Of a DNA stretch of 64,000 nt, positions 56,337 through 64,000 are shown piece after piece; position 1 is the first letter of the stretch; the number at the start of each line of letters is the position of its first letter. A program made the translations under genes and the position numbers. The stretch comes from Duganella qianjiadongensis. Its GTDB lineage: Bacteria > Pseudomonadota > Gammaproteobacteria > Burkholderiales > Burkholderiaceae_D. The DNA is taken from assembly GCF_009857915.1 (NCBI RefSeq), contig NZ_WWCM01000003.1, forward strand, positions 62,001 through 126,000, read 5' to 3'. The notes beneath the pieces were generated by a model that was not told where the DNA came from, made no database searches, and was given only the letters and a program-made list of their open reading frames with translations.

Positions 56337-57472
56337 CAGATTATGCCTAAGTGTTCGGTGCCGGCGCTCAGGTCGCGGTTGCGCGCGGTTTTACTTTCCA
56401 GTTTGATGGCGAGGCGCAGATCGTTGACGGAATCCGCATTGCGCAGCGCGTCTTCGTAGCTAATCAGATCGGCTTCGTGCAGGTCGAATAGCGACTGGTC
56501 GAAGGTCTGCATGCCCAGTTCGCGCGATTTTTTCATCAGCTCCTTGATGTCGTGGATCTGGCCCTTGAAGATCAGGTCCGAGATCAGCGGCGAATTGAGC
56601 AGGATCTCGATGGCCACCACGCGGCCCGCGCCGGATTTGCGCGGAATCAGGCGCTGCGACACCATGCCTTTCAGGTTCAGCGACAGGTCCATCAGCAGCT
56701 GCTGACGGCGCTCTTCGGGGAAGAAGTTGATGATGCGGTCCAGTGCCTGATTGGCGCTATTGGCGTGCAGCGTGGCCAGACACAGGTGGCCCGTCTCGGC
56801 AAAGGCGATGGCGTGGTCCATGGTTGCACGGTCGCGGATCTCGCCGATCTGGATCACGTCCGGCGCCTGCCGCAAGGAGTTTTTCAGCGCCACTTCCCAG
56901 TCTTCCGTATCGACCCCCACTTCGCGCTGGGTGACGATGCAGTTGCGGTGCGGGTGCACGTATTCGACCGGATCTTCGATGGTGATGATGTGGCCGTAGC
57001 TATGCTCGTTGCGGTGGCCCACCATGGCCGCCAGCGTGGTCGATTTGCCGGAGCCGGTAGCACCCACCATGATGACGAGGCCGCGCTTGGCCAGCACGAT
57101 ATCTTTCAGCACCGGCGGCAGGCCGAGGTTTTCCAGCTGGGGAATCTCGGTGTTAATCGTGCGCAGCACCATGGCCACGGAACCCATCTGCACCAGCGCC
57201 GAAACGCGGAAGCGGCCCAGATCGCCGGGGCTGATAGCGAAGTTGGCTTCCTTGGTCAGTTCGAAGGTGGCGGCCTGCTTGTCGTTCATGATGGAACGGG
57301 CCAGATCGGTGGTGTGCGCTGCCGTCAGCGCCTGCGACGACACGGGCGTGAGCTTGCCGTCGATCTTGATGGCGGGCGGGAAGCCGGCTGTGATGAACAG
57401 GTCCGAGCCCTGTTTGCTGGTCATCAGGCGCAACAGGTCGAACATGAATTTGGAGGCCTGATCGCGTTCCAT
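56336..57472 (-). CDS. pilU: Type IV pilus retraction ATPase PilU
   Basis: PilT-like hexameric ATPase that assists pilus retraction in twitching motility. The 378 residues include Walker A GATGSGKST (137-145), the Asp-box region TIEDPVEYVH, Walker B-type QIGEIRDRATM and the His-box FAETGHLCLATLHAN. The C-terminal extension beyond PilT (KTARNRDLSAGTEH) is typical of PilU. It lies 18 bases after pilT and overlaps gpx. Confidence 0.96.
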   Translation of the reverse strand: MERDQASKFMFDLLRLMTSKQGSDLFITAGFPPAIKIDGKLTPVSSQALTAAHTTDLARSIMNDKQAATFELTKEANFAISPGDLGRFRVSALVQMGSVAMVLRTINTEIPQLENLGLPPVLKDIVLAKRGLVIMVGATGSGKSTTLAAMVGHRNEHSYGHIITIEDPVEYVHPHRNCIVTQREVGVDTEDWEVALKNSLRQAPDVIQIGEIRDRATMDHAIAFAETGHLCLATLHANSANQALDRIINFFPEERRQQLLMDLSLNLKGMVSQRLIPRKSGAGRVVAIEILLNSPLISDLIFKGQIHDIKELMKKSRELGMQTFDQSLFDLHEADLISYEDALRNADSVNDLRLAIKLESKTARNRDLSAGTEHLGII

Positions 57473-57490
57473 GGCGCGTCCTTGTAACGA

Positions 57491-58534
57491 TTAACCGGGG
57501 AAGTTGTCGGGTGACTTGGCTGCGCTGCGTGCCGCGGCCGCGCTGATGACGTTACGCCGCACCAGATCGCTGAGGTTCTGGTCCAGCGTCTGCATGCCGA
57601 CATTGCTGCCGGTCTGGATGGCCGAATACATCTGCGCCACCTTGGCTTCGCGGATCAGGTTGCGGATGGCCGGTGTGGCCACCATGATTTCATGCGCGGC
57701 CACGCGGCCGCTGCCATCCTTGGTTTTCAGCAGGGTCTGCGAAATCACTGCCTGCAGCGATTCCGACAGCATGGCGCGCACCATTTCCTTTTCGTCGGCC
57801 GGGAATACGTCGACGATACGGTCTATGGTCTTGGCCGCCGACGAGGTGTGCAGAGTGCCGAATACGAGGTGGCCCGTCTCGGCCGCCGACAGAGCCAGCC
57901 GGATGGTTTCCAGATCGCGCATCTCGCCGATCAGGATGGCATCGGGGTCTTCCCGCAGGGCCGAGCGCAGCGCGTTATTGAACGACAGCGTGTGCGGGCC
58001 CACTTCGCGCTGGTTGATCAGGCATTTCTTCGATTCGTGCACGAATTCGATCGGGTCTTCGATGGTCAGAATGTGGCCATACTCGTTTTCGTTGAGATGG
58101 TTGACCATGGCTGCCAGCGTGGTGGATTTGCCGGAGCCGGTAGGCCCCGTCACCAGCACCAGACCGCGCGGCTTGAGCGCAAAGTCGGAAAAGATTTTCG
58201 GTGCGTTGAGTTCTTCCAGCGTCAGGATTTTGGAAGGGATGGTGCGCAGTACGGCGGAGGCACCGCGTTCCTGGTTGTAGGCGTTCACCCGGAAACGGGC
58301 CAGACCGGGAATCGAGAAGGAGAAATCGCACTCCAGCATTTCCTCGTAGGCCTTGCGCTGGGCATCGTTCATGATGTCATAGATCATGCCGTGCACGTCT
58401 TTGTGTTCGAGCGGCGGCAGATTGATGCGGCGCACGTCGCCGTGCACCCGTATCATGGGCGGCAATCCGGCGGACAGGTGCAGGTCCGAGGCTTTGTTCT
58501 TGACGGAGAATGCGAGTAGCTCGGTGATGTCCAT
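57491..58534 (-). CDS. pilT: Type IV pilus retraction ATPase PilT
   Basis: Main retraction motor of type IV pili, 347 residues. Walker A GPTGSGKST (130-138), TIEDPIEFVH, GEMRDLETIRLALSAAETGH and the C-terminal AIRNLIREAKVAQM with the AIRNLIRE motif required for retraction are all present. The first gene of pilT-pilU-gpx-GGDEF/EAL, divergent from yggS by 73 bases. pilT next to yggS-proC is a widespread arrangement. Confidence 0.98.
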   Translation of the reverse strand: MDITELLAFSVKNKASDLHLSAGLPPMIRVHGDVRRINLPPLEHKDVHGMIYDIMNDAQRKAYEEMLECDFSFSIPGLARFRVNAYNQERGASAVLRTIPSKILTLEELNAPKIFSDFALKPRGLVLVTGPTGSGKSTTLAAMVNHLNENEYGHILTIEDPIEFVHESKKCLINQREVGPHTLSFNNALRSALREDPDAILIGEMRDLETIRLALSAAETGHLVFGTLHTSSAAKTIDRIVDVFPADEKEMVRAMLSESLQAVISQTLLKTKDGSGRVAAHEIMVATPAIRNLIREAKVAQMYSAIQTGSNVGMQTLDQNLSDLVRRNVISAAAARSAAKSPDNFPG

Positions 58535-58607
58535 TTATAATCCCTGTGCCTGACATGGTGAAGCGCCGCTATGACGCTTGCCGGTTTACAACGTTTACCT
58601 ACTGATT

Positions 58608-59312
58608 ATGTCTCTGATTCCCCACAACTTGCAAGCGATCGCCGCCACTATTGTTGCCGCCGCGCAAGAATCCGGTCGTCCGGCCGCGTCCGTGCAGCTG
58701 CTCGCCGTCTCCAAGACCTTTGGCGCCGATGCCGTGCTGGAGGCGGTGGCCGCCGGGCAGCGTGCCTTCGGCGAGAACTATCTGCAGGAGGGCGTGGACA
58801 AGATCAGGGCCGTGCAGGAGGCTGGCGCAACGGCACTGGAGTGGCATTTCATCGGCCCTATCCAGAGTAACAAAACGCGCCCCATCGCCGAGCACTTCGA
58901 CTGGGTGCATACGGTGGAGCGGGAGAAAATCGCCCAGCGCCTGTCGGAGCAGCGTCCGGCCGGGCTGGCACCGCTGCAGATCTGTCTGCAGGTGAATATC
59001 AGCGGGGAGGCCAGTAAAAGCGGCGTAACCCCGCAGGAATTATCGGCGCTGGCCCACAAGGTTGCCGCGCTGCCCAATCTGACCTTGCGTGGCCTGATGG
59101 CGATCCCTGAGCCGGTCGAGGACTATGCCCAGCAGCGTGCGGCGTTTGCCGCGCTGCGGGCGCTGTACCAACAGTTGCGTGCCGAAGGGCTGGCACTCGA
59201 TACCCTGTCGATGGGCATGTCAGCCGATCTGCGCGCCGCCATCGTCGAGGGCGCCACCATCGTGCGCGTCGGCAGCGCCATTTTTGGATCACGAAATTAT
59301 CACAAGGCCTGA
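58608..59312 (+). CDS. yggS: PLP homeostasis protein (YggS/PROSC)
   Basis: PLP-binding TIM-barrel protein that buffers pyridoxal phosphate; 234 residues. The PLP lysine is Lys36 in LLAVSKT. Other family motifs are FGENYLQEG, WHFIGPIQSNK, GLMAIPEP and SMGMSADLRAAI ending VRVGSAIFG. ATG 58608 matches family start; upstream in-frame start 58578 is less likely. It is two bases ahead of proC, the usual pair. Confidence 0.97.
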   Translation: MSLIPHNLQAIAATIVAAAQESGRPAASVQLLAVSKTFGADAVLEAVAAGQRAFGENYLQEGVDKIRAVQEAGATALEWHFIGPIQSNKTRPIAEHFDWVHTVEREKIAQRLSEQRPAGLAPLQICLQVNISGEASKSGVTPQELSALAHKVAALPNLTLRGLMAIPEPVEDYAQQRAAFAALRALYQQLRAEGLALDTLSMGMSADLRAAIVEGATIVRVGSAIFGSRNYHKA

Positions 59313-59314
59313 GT

Positions 59315-60154
59315 ATGACTAGTATGAAAATCGCATTTATCGGCGGCGGCAATATGGCCTCTGCCCTGATCGCAGGACTGGCTAACAAACTGACGGCTGG
59401 CGCGAACATCCATGTGGCCGACCCCAGCGAGCAAGCGCTGGCGCGGCTGCAGCGGCAGTTCGGCGTCACCACGGCGGCGCAGGCCGATGCGGTGGCGGCT
59501 GGCGCCGATGTCATCGTGCTGGCGGTGAAGCCGCAGTCCATGCGCGCTGTCGCTGCCCAGTTGCTGCCCTTGTTGCAGGCGCAGCCGGCACGCCAGCCGC
59601 TGATCGTGTCGATCGCCGCCGGTATCCGTGGCGCCGATCTGTCGCGCTGGCTGGGCGGTTATGGCGCCATCGTGCGCTGCATGCCGAATACCCCTGCGCT
59701 GATCGGCATGGGCATTACCGGCATGGTGGCCACGGCCGGCGTGAGCGCCGCGCAGAAACAGGCGGCTGATGATATTCTGCGCGCCGTCGGTCCTACCGTG
59801 TGGCTGGATGACGAAGCCCAGATCGACGCCGTGACGGCAGTCTCCGGCAGCGGTCCCGCCTATGTGTTCTACTTCATCGAAGCGATGCAGCAGGCGGCAC
59901 AGGAAATGGGCCTGAGCGCCGAACAGGGCCAGCAGCTGGCCATGGCGACCTTTACCGGCGCAGCGCAGCTGGCGCAGCAGTCGGACGAACCGGTTACGCT
60001 GCTGCGTGAACGGGTCACGTCCAAAGGCGGCACCACCTATGCTGCGCTGACCAGCATGGAAGCGGCCGGTGTCAAACCGGCGATTATCCGCGCTATGAAG
60101 GCCGCCGCCGCACGCGGCAAGGAAATGGGCGACGAGCTGGGCGCGGCCAGCTAA
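59315..60154 (+). CDS. proC: Pyrroline-5-carboxylate reductase
   Basis: Last enzyme of proline synthesis, NAD(P)H-dependent. The 279 residues show FIGGGNMASALIAGL, the AVKPQ strand, RCMPNTPA, and the C-terminal signature SGSGPAYVFYFIEAM with VTSKGGTT. An in-frame ATG three codons later (59324) is also possible. Convergent with the cytochrome-like lipoprotein gene, only 17 bases apart. Confidence 0.97.
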   Translation: MTSMKIAFIGGGNMASALIAGLANKLTAGANIHVADPSEQALARLQRQFGVTTAAQADAVAAGADVIVLAVKPQSMRAVAAQLLPLLQAQPARQPLIVSIAAGIRGADLSRWLGGYGAIVRCMPNTPALIGMGITGMVATAGVSAAQKQAADDILRAVGPTVWLDDEAQIDAVTAVSGSGPAYVFYFIEAMQQAAQEMGLSAEQGQQLAMATFTGAAQLAQQSDEPVTLLRERVTSKGGTTYAALTSMEAAGVKPAIIRAMKAAAARGKEMGDELGAAS

Positions 60155-60171
60155 ACCAAGCCGGCAAGGCC

Positions 60172-61329
60172 TCAGCGCTGATCGCAGCCCTGTTTCATGG
60201 CGGCGATCCACTCGCGGATCAGTGCCACGCCTTCGCGGTGCACCGATCCGCGGCCCAGCTCCGGCATCATCACCCCCGTTTCGGCGCTGTTCAAGCGGTA
60301 CACCATGATGGATTCATCCGGCTTGCCCGGATAGATGCCGAACGAGTGTCCGCCCGTACCGGCGCCCGCCGCCACGGGCGGCTTGCACAGACCCAGATGC
60401 AGATTGGCCGGTGCCCCCATATTCAGATGCAGCGCGGTGGTATTGGCGGCACCCTTGTCGTTGTGGCAGTGTGCGCAATTGATGTCGAGATAGGCGCGGG
60501 CGCGCGCGTCAAGCGGCTGGCTGCTGTCGCGCCAGTTGGCATTGCGCGGTGCGGCCCTGGCCGGATCGTCCGGCAGGCCGCGCAGGTAGCCTATCCTGGC
60601 CAAGTAGGCCAGCTGGTTGCTGCTCACACCCTCATGCGTATAGTCGCGGTTCAGGTGGCGCGCTTTCGGGCCTATGGGCTGGAACTGGCGCGATTTGATA
60701 TCGGCCACATGGCAGGCCGCGCACTGGTTCACGTTCGGCACCACATAGGTGAGCGGTTGGCGGCTCTGGTCATCATGCAGCACTTCGACAGGAATCTGCT
60801 CGCCGGTGCGGGCCAGTACGGCGTCGGTCTGTTCGGCGTTCCAGACGTAGGGCAGGGCGATCCAGCCATCGGCGCGGCGCACCAGCAGGCGGGTTTCCAT
60901 CAGCCGCACTTGGTCCAGAGCTAGCCGGTCGCCGCCATTGCGGCTGCTATCGTAGGTGGCCAGCACGGCTTTGCCGCCGCCGCTTTCCCTGGGATAGTAG
61001 AAGGTTTTGCTGATGATGGTACCGACGGGGAAGTTGAATGTGTTCTCGGCGTCGTAAGTGGCGCTTACCCCTTGCGGCATCCAGATGGTGCGCAGCTTCT
61101 GCGCGTAGTCGGTAAACAGCGGCGTGTTCAGATCATAGGGCACCACACCCGCATTCAGATTGAGCCGCCCGCCATTCACCGCCATCAGGTGCCAGTCGCT
61201 CAGTTTGGGCGGATTCCCCTCCGTGATAAAACTCACCGCAGGTTCGCTGCGCGTGCAGCCGCCCAGCGTTAAGCCTGCAGCTGCCGCCATTGCTAGCGCG
61301 ATGGCGCCTTGTTTCCACAGGCCCCGCAT
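60172..61329 (-). CDS. Cytochrome c-like lipoprotein of the HNE_0200/SO_2930 type
   Basis: A 385-residue lipoprotein: hydrophobic signal followed by lipobox LGGC near residue 24. The middle and C-terminal regions hold two c-type heme motifs, CAACH and CAHCH, with later Met and His candidates for axial ligation (HSFGIYPG, GVMMPELGR). The pattern fits an uncharacterised family that occurs next to a beta-helix protein, as here. The ATG at 61329 shares its A with the stop of the upstream gene (TGATG); a GTG one codon earlier is an alternative. Redox role inferred from hemes; substrate unknown. Confidence 0.82.
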   Translation of the reverse strand: MRGLWKQGAIALAMAAAAGLTLGGCTRSEPAVSFITEGNPPKLSDWHLMAVNGGRLNLNAGVVPYDLNTPLFTDYAQKLRTIWMPQGVSATYDAENTFNFPVGTIISKTFYYPRESGGGKAVLATYDSSRNGGDRLALDQVRLMETRLLVRRADGWIALPYVWNAEQTDAVLARTGEQIPVEVLHDDQSRQPLTYVVPNVNQCAACHVADIKSRQFQPIGPKARHLNRDYTHEGVSSNQLAYLARIGYLRGLPDDPARAAPRNANWRDSSQPLDARARAYLDINCAHCHNDKGAANTTALHLNMGAPANLHLGLCKPPVAAGAGTGGHSFGIYPGKPDESIMVYRLNSAETGVMMPELGRGSVHREGVALIREWIAAMKQGCDQR

Positions 61330-62588
61330 CACGATTGCGCCGCAAGCTGGGTGATCGTGACAGCCGGCAGTTTGGCCAGTTCGCAGCGGAACGGTGCGCT
61401 ATCCTTGCTGGGATTTTTGTACTTGTTTGGCCCGTCGGCATTGAGCACTTCGGCGTCGTTCTGGATGCAGATGCGCTGCTCGGCCGGCAGCTGGCCTTTT
61501 ACCAGCAGTTTGGTGTCGACATAGCCATCCCACAGCACATCGGGCAGGTGGCCGCTCAGGCCATACATGGCGATTTTCAGCGCTTTCAGATCGAGGCCGT
61601 CGGGCGAGTCGCCGCCGCCCTTGAAGCGGTTGCCATACACGTAGATGGCCTTGGGATACGGGTCATAGTTGGCGGCGACGCCTTTCTCGGTGAAGTAGCC
61701 GGTGGAGTGGTAGCTGGAGATGATGACGTTGGCGGTCTGGTTGTCGCTCACGTCGTTATCGAAGATTTCCACTTTCGAGTTGGAGTTGATGACGATGCCG
61801 GAACCGGCCGGCACGCTGGCCACGGCCGTGCCGCGTGCGGCGAAGTTGCCGAGATTGTTCTTGTCTACCTTGTTCTTGAATACGCGCGTGCTATGGCCGG
61901 GCTGCGACAGGTTGGGCATATTAAACACCAGTATGCCGCCGGTGTTGTTCGTGGCGACGTTGTCGTACACGTCGGCATTGACGGTGTTTTCGATTTCGAT
62001 GCCGGCCACATTCTGTTCGGCGCGCGAGCGGCGCACTACCACGCCGTTCGACTGGCCCACGTAGATGCCGGCATCGGAGGCAGCGATCGCCACGCAGTCT
62101 TCGATCAGCACGTTGCGGGTTTTGACGGGGTAGATGCCGTAGGCGCCGTTGCTCACTTTGGAACCGCCGGTCCACTGCACTTTGACTTGGCGGATGGTGA
62201 CGTTGTCGCCATCATTGATTTTCAGGCCATCGCCTTTGGAGTCTTCGATGGTCAGGCCTTCGATGGTGAAGTTGCTGGCGTAGACCAGCATGCCTTCCGG
62301 ACCGGCCACCTGATCCTTGAAGGAGAGTATGGTTTTGTCCATGCCGGCGCCGCGTATGGTCACGCCGTTGGCGCGCAGGGTGAGGCCGCTGCTCAGGTGG
62401 TAGCTGCCGGCAGGAATCTCGATCACGCTGCCCGGTTGGGCATCGAGCAGCTGTTCCTGCAGTTTTTTCTGGAACGCCGCATCGGCGCTGACCTTGTCGG
62501 CGCTGGCAGGCGCTTCGGATTTGCTGCAGCCAGCCAATGCAGCAGTGACGGCCCCGCAGATGGCGAGCACGCGTATAGCCTTAACCAT
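61329..62588 (-). CDS. Parallel beta-helix lipoprotein partnered with the cytochrome-like gene
   Basis: A 419-residue lipoprotein: signal ending in lipobox LAGC near residue 20. The body from about 75 to 330 is a right-handed beta-helix of short repeated turns with Asn ladders (GVTIRGAGMDKTILSF, FTIEGLTIEDSKGDGLKI, NVLIEDCVAIAASDAGIYV), like carbohydrate-binding or lyase folds. GAGGGGATGAT precedes the ATG. Its stop overlaps the next start, so both are made together. Recalled from family models: such beta-helix proteins recur in pairs with the cytochrome-like family, function unknown. Confidence 0.85.
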   Translation of the reverse strand: MVKAIRVLAICGAVTAALAGCSKSEAPASADKVSADAAFQKKLQEQLLDAQPGSVIEIPAGSYHLSSGLTLRANGVTIRGAGMDKTILSFKDQVAGPEGMLVYASNFTIEGLTIEDSKGDGLKINDGDNVTIRQVKVQWTGGSKVSNGAYGIYPVKTRNVLIEDCVAIAASDAGIYVGQSNGVVVRRSRAEQNVAGIEIENTVNADVYDNVATNNTGGILVFNMPNLSQPGHSTRVFKNKVDKNNLGNFAARGTAVASVPAGSGIVINSNSKVEIFDNDVSDNQTANVIISSYHSTGYFTEKGVAANYDPYPKAIYVYGNRFKGGGDSPDGLDLKALKIAMYGLSGHLPDVLWDGYVDTKLLVKGQLPAEQRICIQNDAEVLNADGPNKYKNPSKDSAPFRCELAKLPAVTITQLAAQS

Positions 62589-62750
62589 ATCATCCCCTCG
62601 TTGTTGGTTTTGTTTGATATTTAAAGCAATGCCAGCCGAGTATAGAACATGACTAAGGGTCAACGTTGTATCATTTCACCTCGCCCTGTGGCGCCGGTGC
62701 GACAGAATGAAACTAGTGTAAGTCTGTATGTAAATCAGCAAGGGGAAGAC

Positions 62751-63050
62751 ATGACGAACCGTCGGATATTCATCATGGGCAGCTGCGCCGCCGCGCTGGC
62801 CGCTATCAGCACACGCAGCGCGCTGGCCGAAGACCGCCAGCCTTTGCGGGAGGACGAGCCGCAGGCGCGCGAGTTCAGCTATGTGAACGACGCGACCAAG
62901 GTTGACCAGAAGAAGTTCCCCGACTTCAAGCCGGGGGATCGCTGCGGCAAATGCCAGATCTACGAGGACGGCCCCAATGACATGGGCGGCTGCCCGCTGT
63001 TCCCCAGGCGGCTGGTGGCGGCAGCAGGCTGGTGTACGTCCTTCGGTTAG
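62751..63050 (+). CDS. High-potential iron-sulfur protein (HiPIP)
   Basis: Small periplasmic electron carrier, 99 residues. A Tat-like signal (NRRIFIMGS followed by an Ala-rich stretch) ends near residue 26. Four cysteines bind the 4Fe-4S cluster in the HiPIP pattern: CGKC, then GGCPLFP, then GWCTSF near the C-terminus. AGGGGAAG lies before ATG 62751. It is divergent from the beta-helix/cytochrome lipoprotein pair, so a shared electron path is conceivable but unproven. Confidence 0.93.
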   Translation: MTNRRIFIMGSCAAALAAISTRSALAEDRQPLREDEPQAREFSYVNDATKVDQKKFPDFKPGDRCGKCQIYEDGPNDMGGCPLFPRRLVAAAGWCTSFG

Positions 63051-63068
63051 GGGCTGATGCGGGGAGGA

Positions 63069-63215
63069 TTAGGGGAAGAAGTGCAAGATCATTCCTAAAA
63101 TATCCACCCCGGTTTTGAACCAGCCCGGAGCCGTATCGGCAGCATAAGCCGGGGCGCAGAAGCTGGCCATGACGGCAATGGCCAGCATCAGTTTCGTGTC
63201 AGATTTATTCAGCAT
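63069..63215 (-). CDS. Small secreted peptide, 48 residues
   Basis: An ORF too short for usual thresholds, from ATG 63215 to TAA 63069. AAGGA lies nine bases before the ATG. The N-terminus MLNKSDTKLMLAIAVMASF is a textbook signal with a likely cleavage after APAYA, leaving a mature peptide of about 23 residues (ADTAPGWFKTGVDILGMILH then FFP). No Cys in the mature part, so no disulfide or cluster. Function unknown; it could be a small envelope or signalling peptide. Convergent with the HiPIP gene. Confidence 0.65.
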   Translation of the reverse strand: MLNKSDTKLMLAIAVMASFCAPAYAADTAPGWFKTGVDILGMILHFFP

Positions 63216-63332
63216 TTCTTTTGTCCTTAGTAGGTCATAACATAGCTCTGCCGGCTATGCATGAGCGCAGGCATCAGATGCTTGGTAACAGCAGCGCAGC
63301 AATCCTCTCTTAAACGGGGAGATCTCCGGAGC

Positions 63333-63713
63333 TTATTTGCGGGCAATCAGCAGACCGGCAATGATGCCTAGCGTTGCGCCCAGAGCGACGGATTTCCACG
63401 GATTTTCCTGTACATAGGCGCCCGCCGATTGAGCGGCGCTACGCCCCCGCGCCTGCAGGCTTTGCTGCAGTTGTTGCAGGTCTTTGCGGGCCGTGCTCAG
63501 CGTTTCCTGAAACTGGGCCTGAGCGGCGCTGGGCGTCGTGCTGCCGCCGGTTTTGCTGTTGTGCTCGCCGTCGTGTTCGCCGTCGTCCTGCTGCAGCCAG
63601 CCTTCGGCTGCATCGATGGCGGTTTTCAGTTCGCTCATCAGGCGTTCGCGCGCATTGCTGCTGGCGGCTTTGCTTTGTGCAATATCTTTGCCATTCTGAT
63701 GGTTGTGTTCCAT
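63333..63713 (-). CDS. DUF883 (ElaB/YqjD-like) membrane-anchored protein
   Basis: A 126-residue protein of the ElaB/YqjD/DUF883 family, whose members sit at the inner membrane and, in E. coli YqjD, bind ribosomes in stationary phase. The soluble part is helical and Gln-rich (LSTARKDLQQLQQSLQARG); the C-terminus has the family motif VQENPWKSVALGATLGIIAGLLIARK in shorter segments: ENPWKSVALGA then one hydrophobic span. An acidic insert DDGEHDGEHN near residue 43 is less typical. Confidence 0.9.
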   Translation of the reverse strand: MEHNHQNGKDIAQSKAASSNARERLMSELKTAIDAAEGWLQQDDGEHDGEHNSKTGGSTTPSAAQAQFQETLSTARKDLQQLQQSLQARGRSAAQSAGAYVQENPWKSVALGATLGIIAGLLIARK

Positions 63714-63823
63714 GCTGTCCTCGCTGTGGTTGGGTGGTGCCTAGCTGCATGCTGCGAATGTAGCCTGCCCGTTGTGGCACCGGCGCGCGTTTGCTTGTGC
63801 GCAAGGCGCAGCGCGGCAGGCTG

Positions 63824-64000
63824 CTAGCGCAGCGCGTAGTCGAGCAGCACGCCGGCGAATACGGCGGCACCCAGCCAGTTGTTGTGGCGGAAGGCGTAGA
63901 AACAGGCGTTGCGCTCGCGCGTGCGGATCAGCGTGTAGTGGTAGCCCGCGATGACAGCCGCCACCACGATGCCGCCCAGATAGTACCAGCCCATATCCAG
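63824..64000 (-). CDS. ubiA: 4-hydroxybenzoate polyprenyltransferase UbiA, C-terminal part
   Basis: The open frame runs off the right edge; 58 residues remain. The final segment has a membrane span ([17 protein letters not shown]), then [25 protein letters not shown], the typical C-terminus of UbiA with FxxNNWxG, and ends LLDYALR. The enzyme attaches the polyprenyl tail to 4-hydroxybenzoate in ubiquinone synthesis. The rest of the gene lies outside the window. Confidence 0.9.
   Translation of the reverse strand: MDMGWYYLGGIVVAAVIAGYHYTLIRTRERNACFYAFRHNNWLGAAVFAGVLLDYALR

Overview
The window is a GC-rich bacterial chromosomal segment dominated by core metabolic and information-processing genes. 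Gene content and order point to a betaproteobacterium of the Burkholderiales, most likely Oxalobacteraceae (Massilia/Duganella/Janthinobacterium-like). The supporting signs are dusB next to fis, ruvC-ruvA-ruvB, the DUF2782-thrB-BPSS1780 cluster divergent from polA, xseB-ispA-dxs, pilT-pilU, and a TPP-riboswitch thi operon. This placement is inference from synteny and protein character; no search was run. I see no tRNA or rRNA gene, no insertion sequence, no prophage and no CRISPR array.

Layout. 1-4.2 kb: end of coq7, an OsmC-like protein, the rplM-rpsI ribosomal operon, argC, a bactofilin and erpA. 4.2-9.3 kb: anmK and a cell-wall M23 peptidase on the minus strand, divergent from the overlapping tyrS-dtd-phosphatase operon. 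9.4-15.5 kb: dusB-fis, purH, ruvC-ruvA-ruvB-yaiI. 15.5-21.8 kb: DUF2147 protein, threonine dehydratase-like enzyme, valS, a dienoyl-CoA isomerase, then an unrecognised gene (RHH-like N-terminus, RAMA-like middle) behind a large iterated inverted repeat. 21.8-26.7 kb: promoter, TPP riboswitch and thiC-thiS-thiG-thiD-thiE. 26.8-28.3 kb: an ANTAR response regulator and a degenerate receiver protein carrying an acidic repeat. 28.3-34 kb: frmA, a palindromic control region with a 17-codon ORF, an orphan BlaR1-like M56 protein, and a UvrD/PcrA helicase. 34-41.4 kb: acyltransferase, BPSS1780-like protein, thrB, DUF2782, polA, secreted dienelactone hydrolase. 41.5-45.3 kb: ZIP transporter, sulfurtransferase, EamA permease, Rieske oxygenase. 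45.6-53.3 kb: xseB-ispA-dxs, cobalamin adenosyltransferase, glcD-glcE-glcF. 53.3-60.2 kb: pilT-pilU-gpx-GGDEF/EAL operon, divergent yggS-proC. 60.2-64 kb: a paired cytochrome c-like lipoprotein and beta-helix lipoprotein, a HiPIP, a 48-residue secreted peptide, a DUF883 protein and the end of ubiA.

Most genes do housekeeping work: translation, thiamine, isoprenoid, arginine, proline, threonine and purine synthesis, DNA repair, glycolate oxidation, and twitching motility linked to c-di-GMP. The most unusual material is (i) the RHH/RAMA-like gene with its iterated inverted repeat, (ii) the orphan M56 gene with its palindrome and overlapping mini-ORF, (iii) the uncharacterised cytochrome/beta-helix lipoprotein pair, and (iv) the small secreted peptide gene. 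Smaller oddities are a Pro in place of the motif Ser of Dtd, a ZIP transporter whose best start looks like ATC, and likely leaderless starts at ruvC and uvrD.
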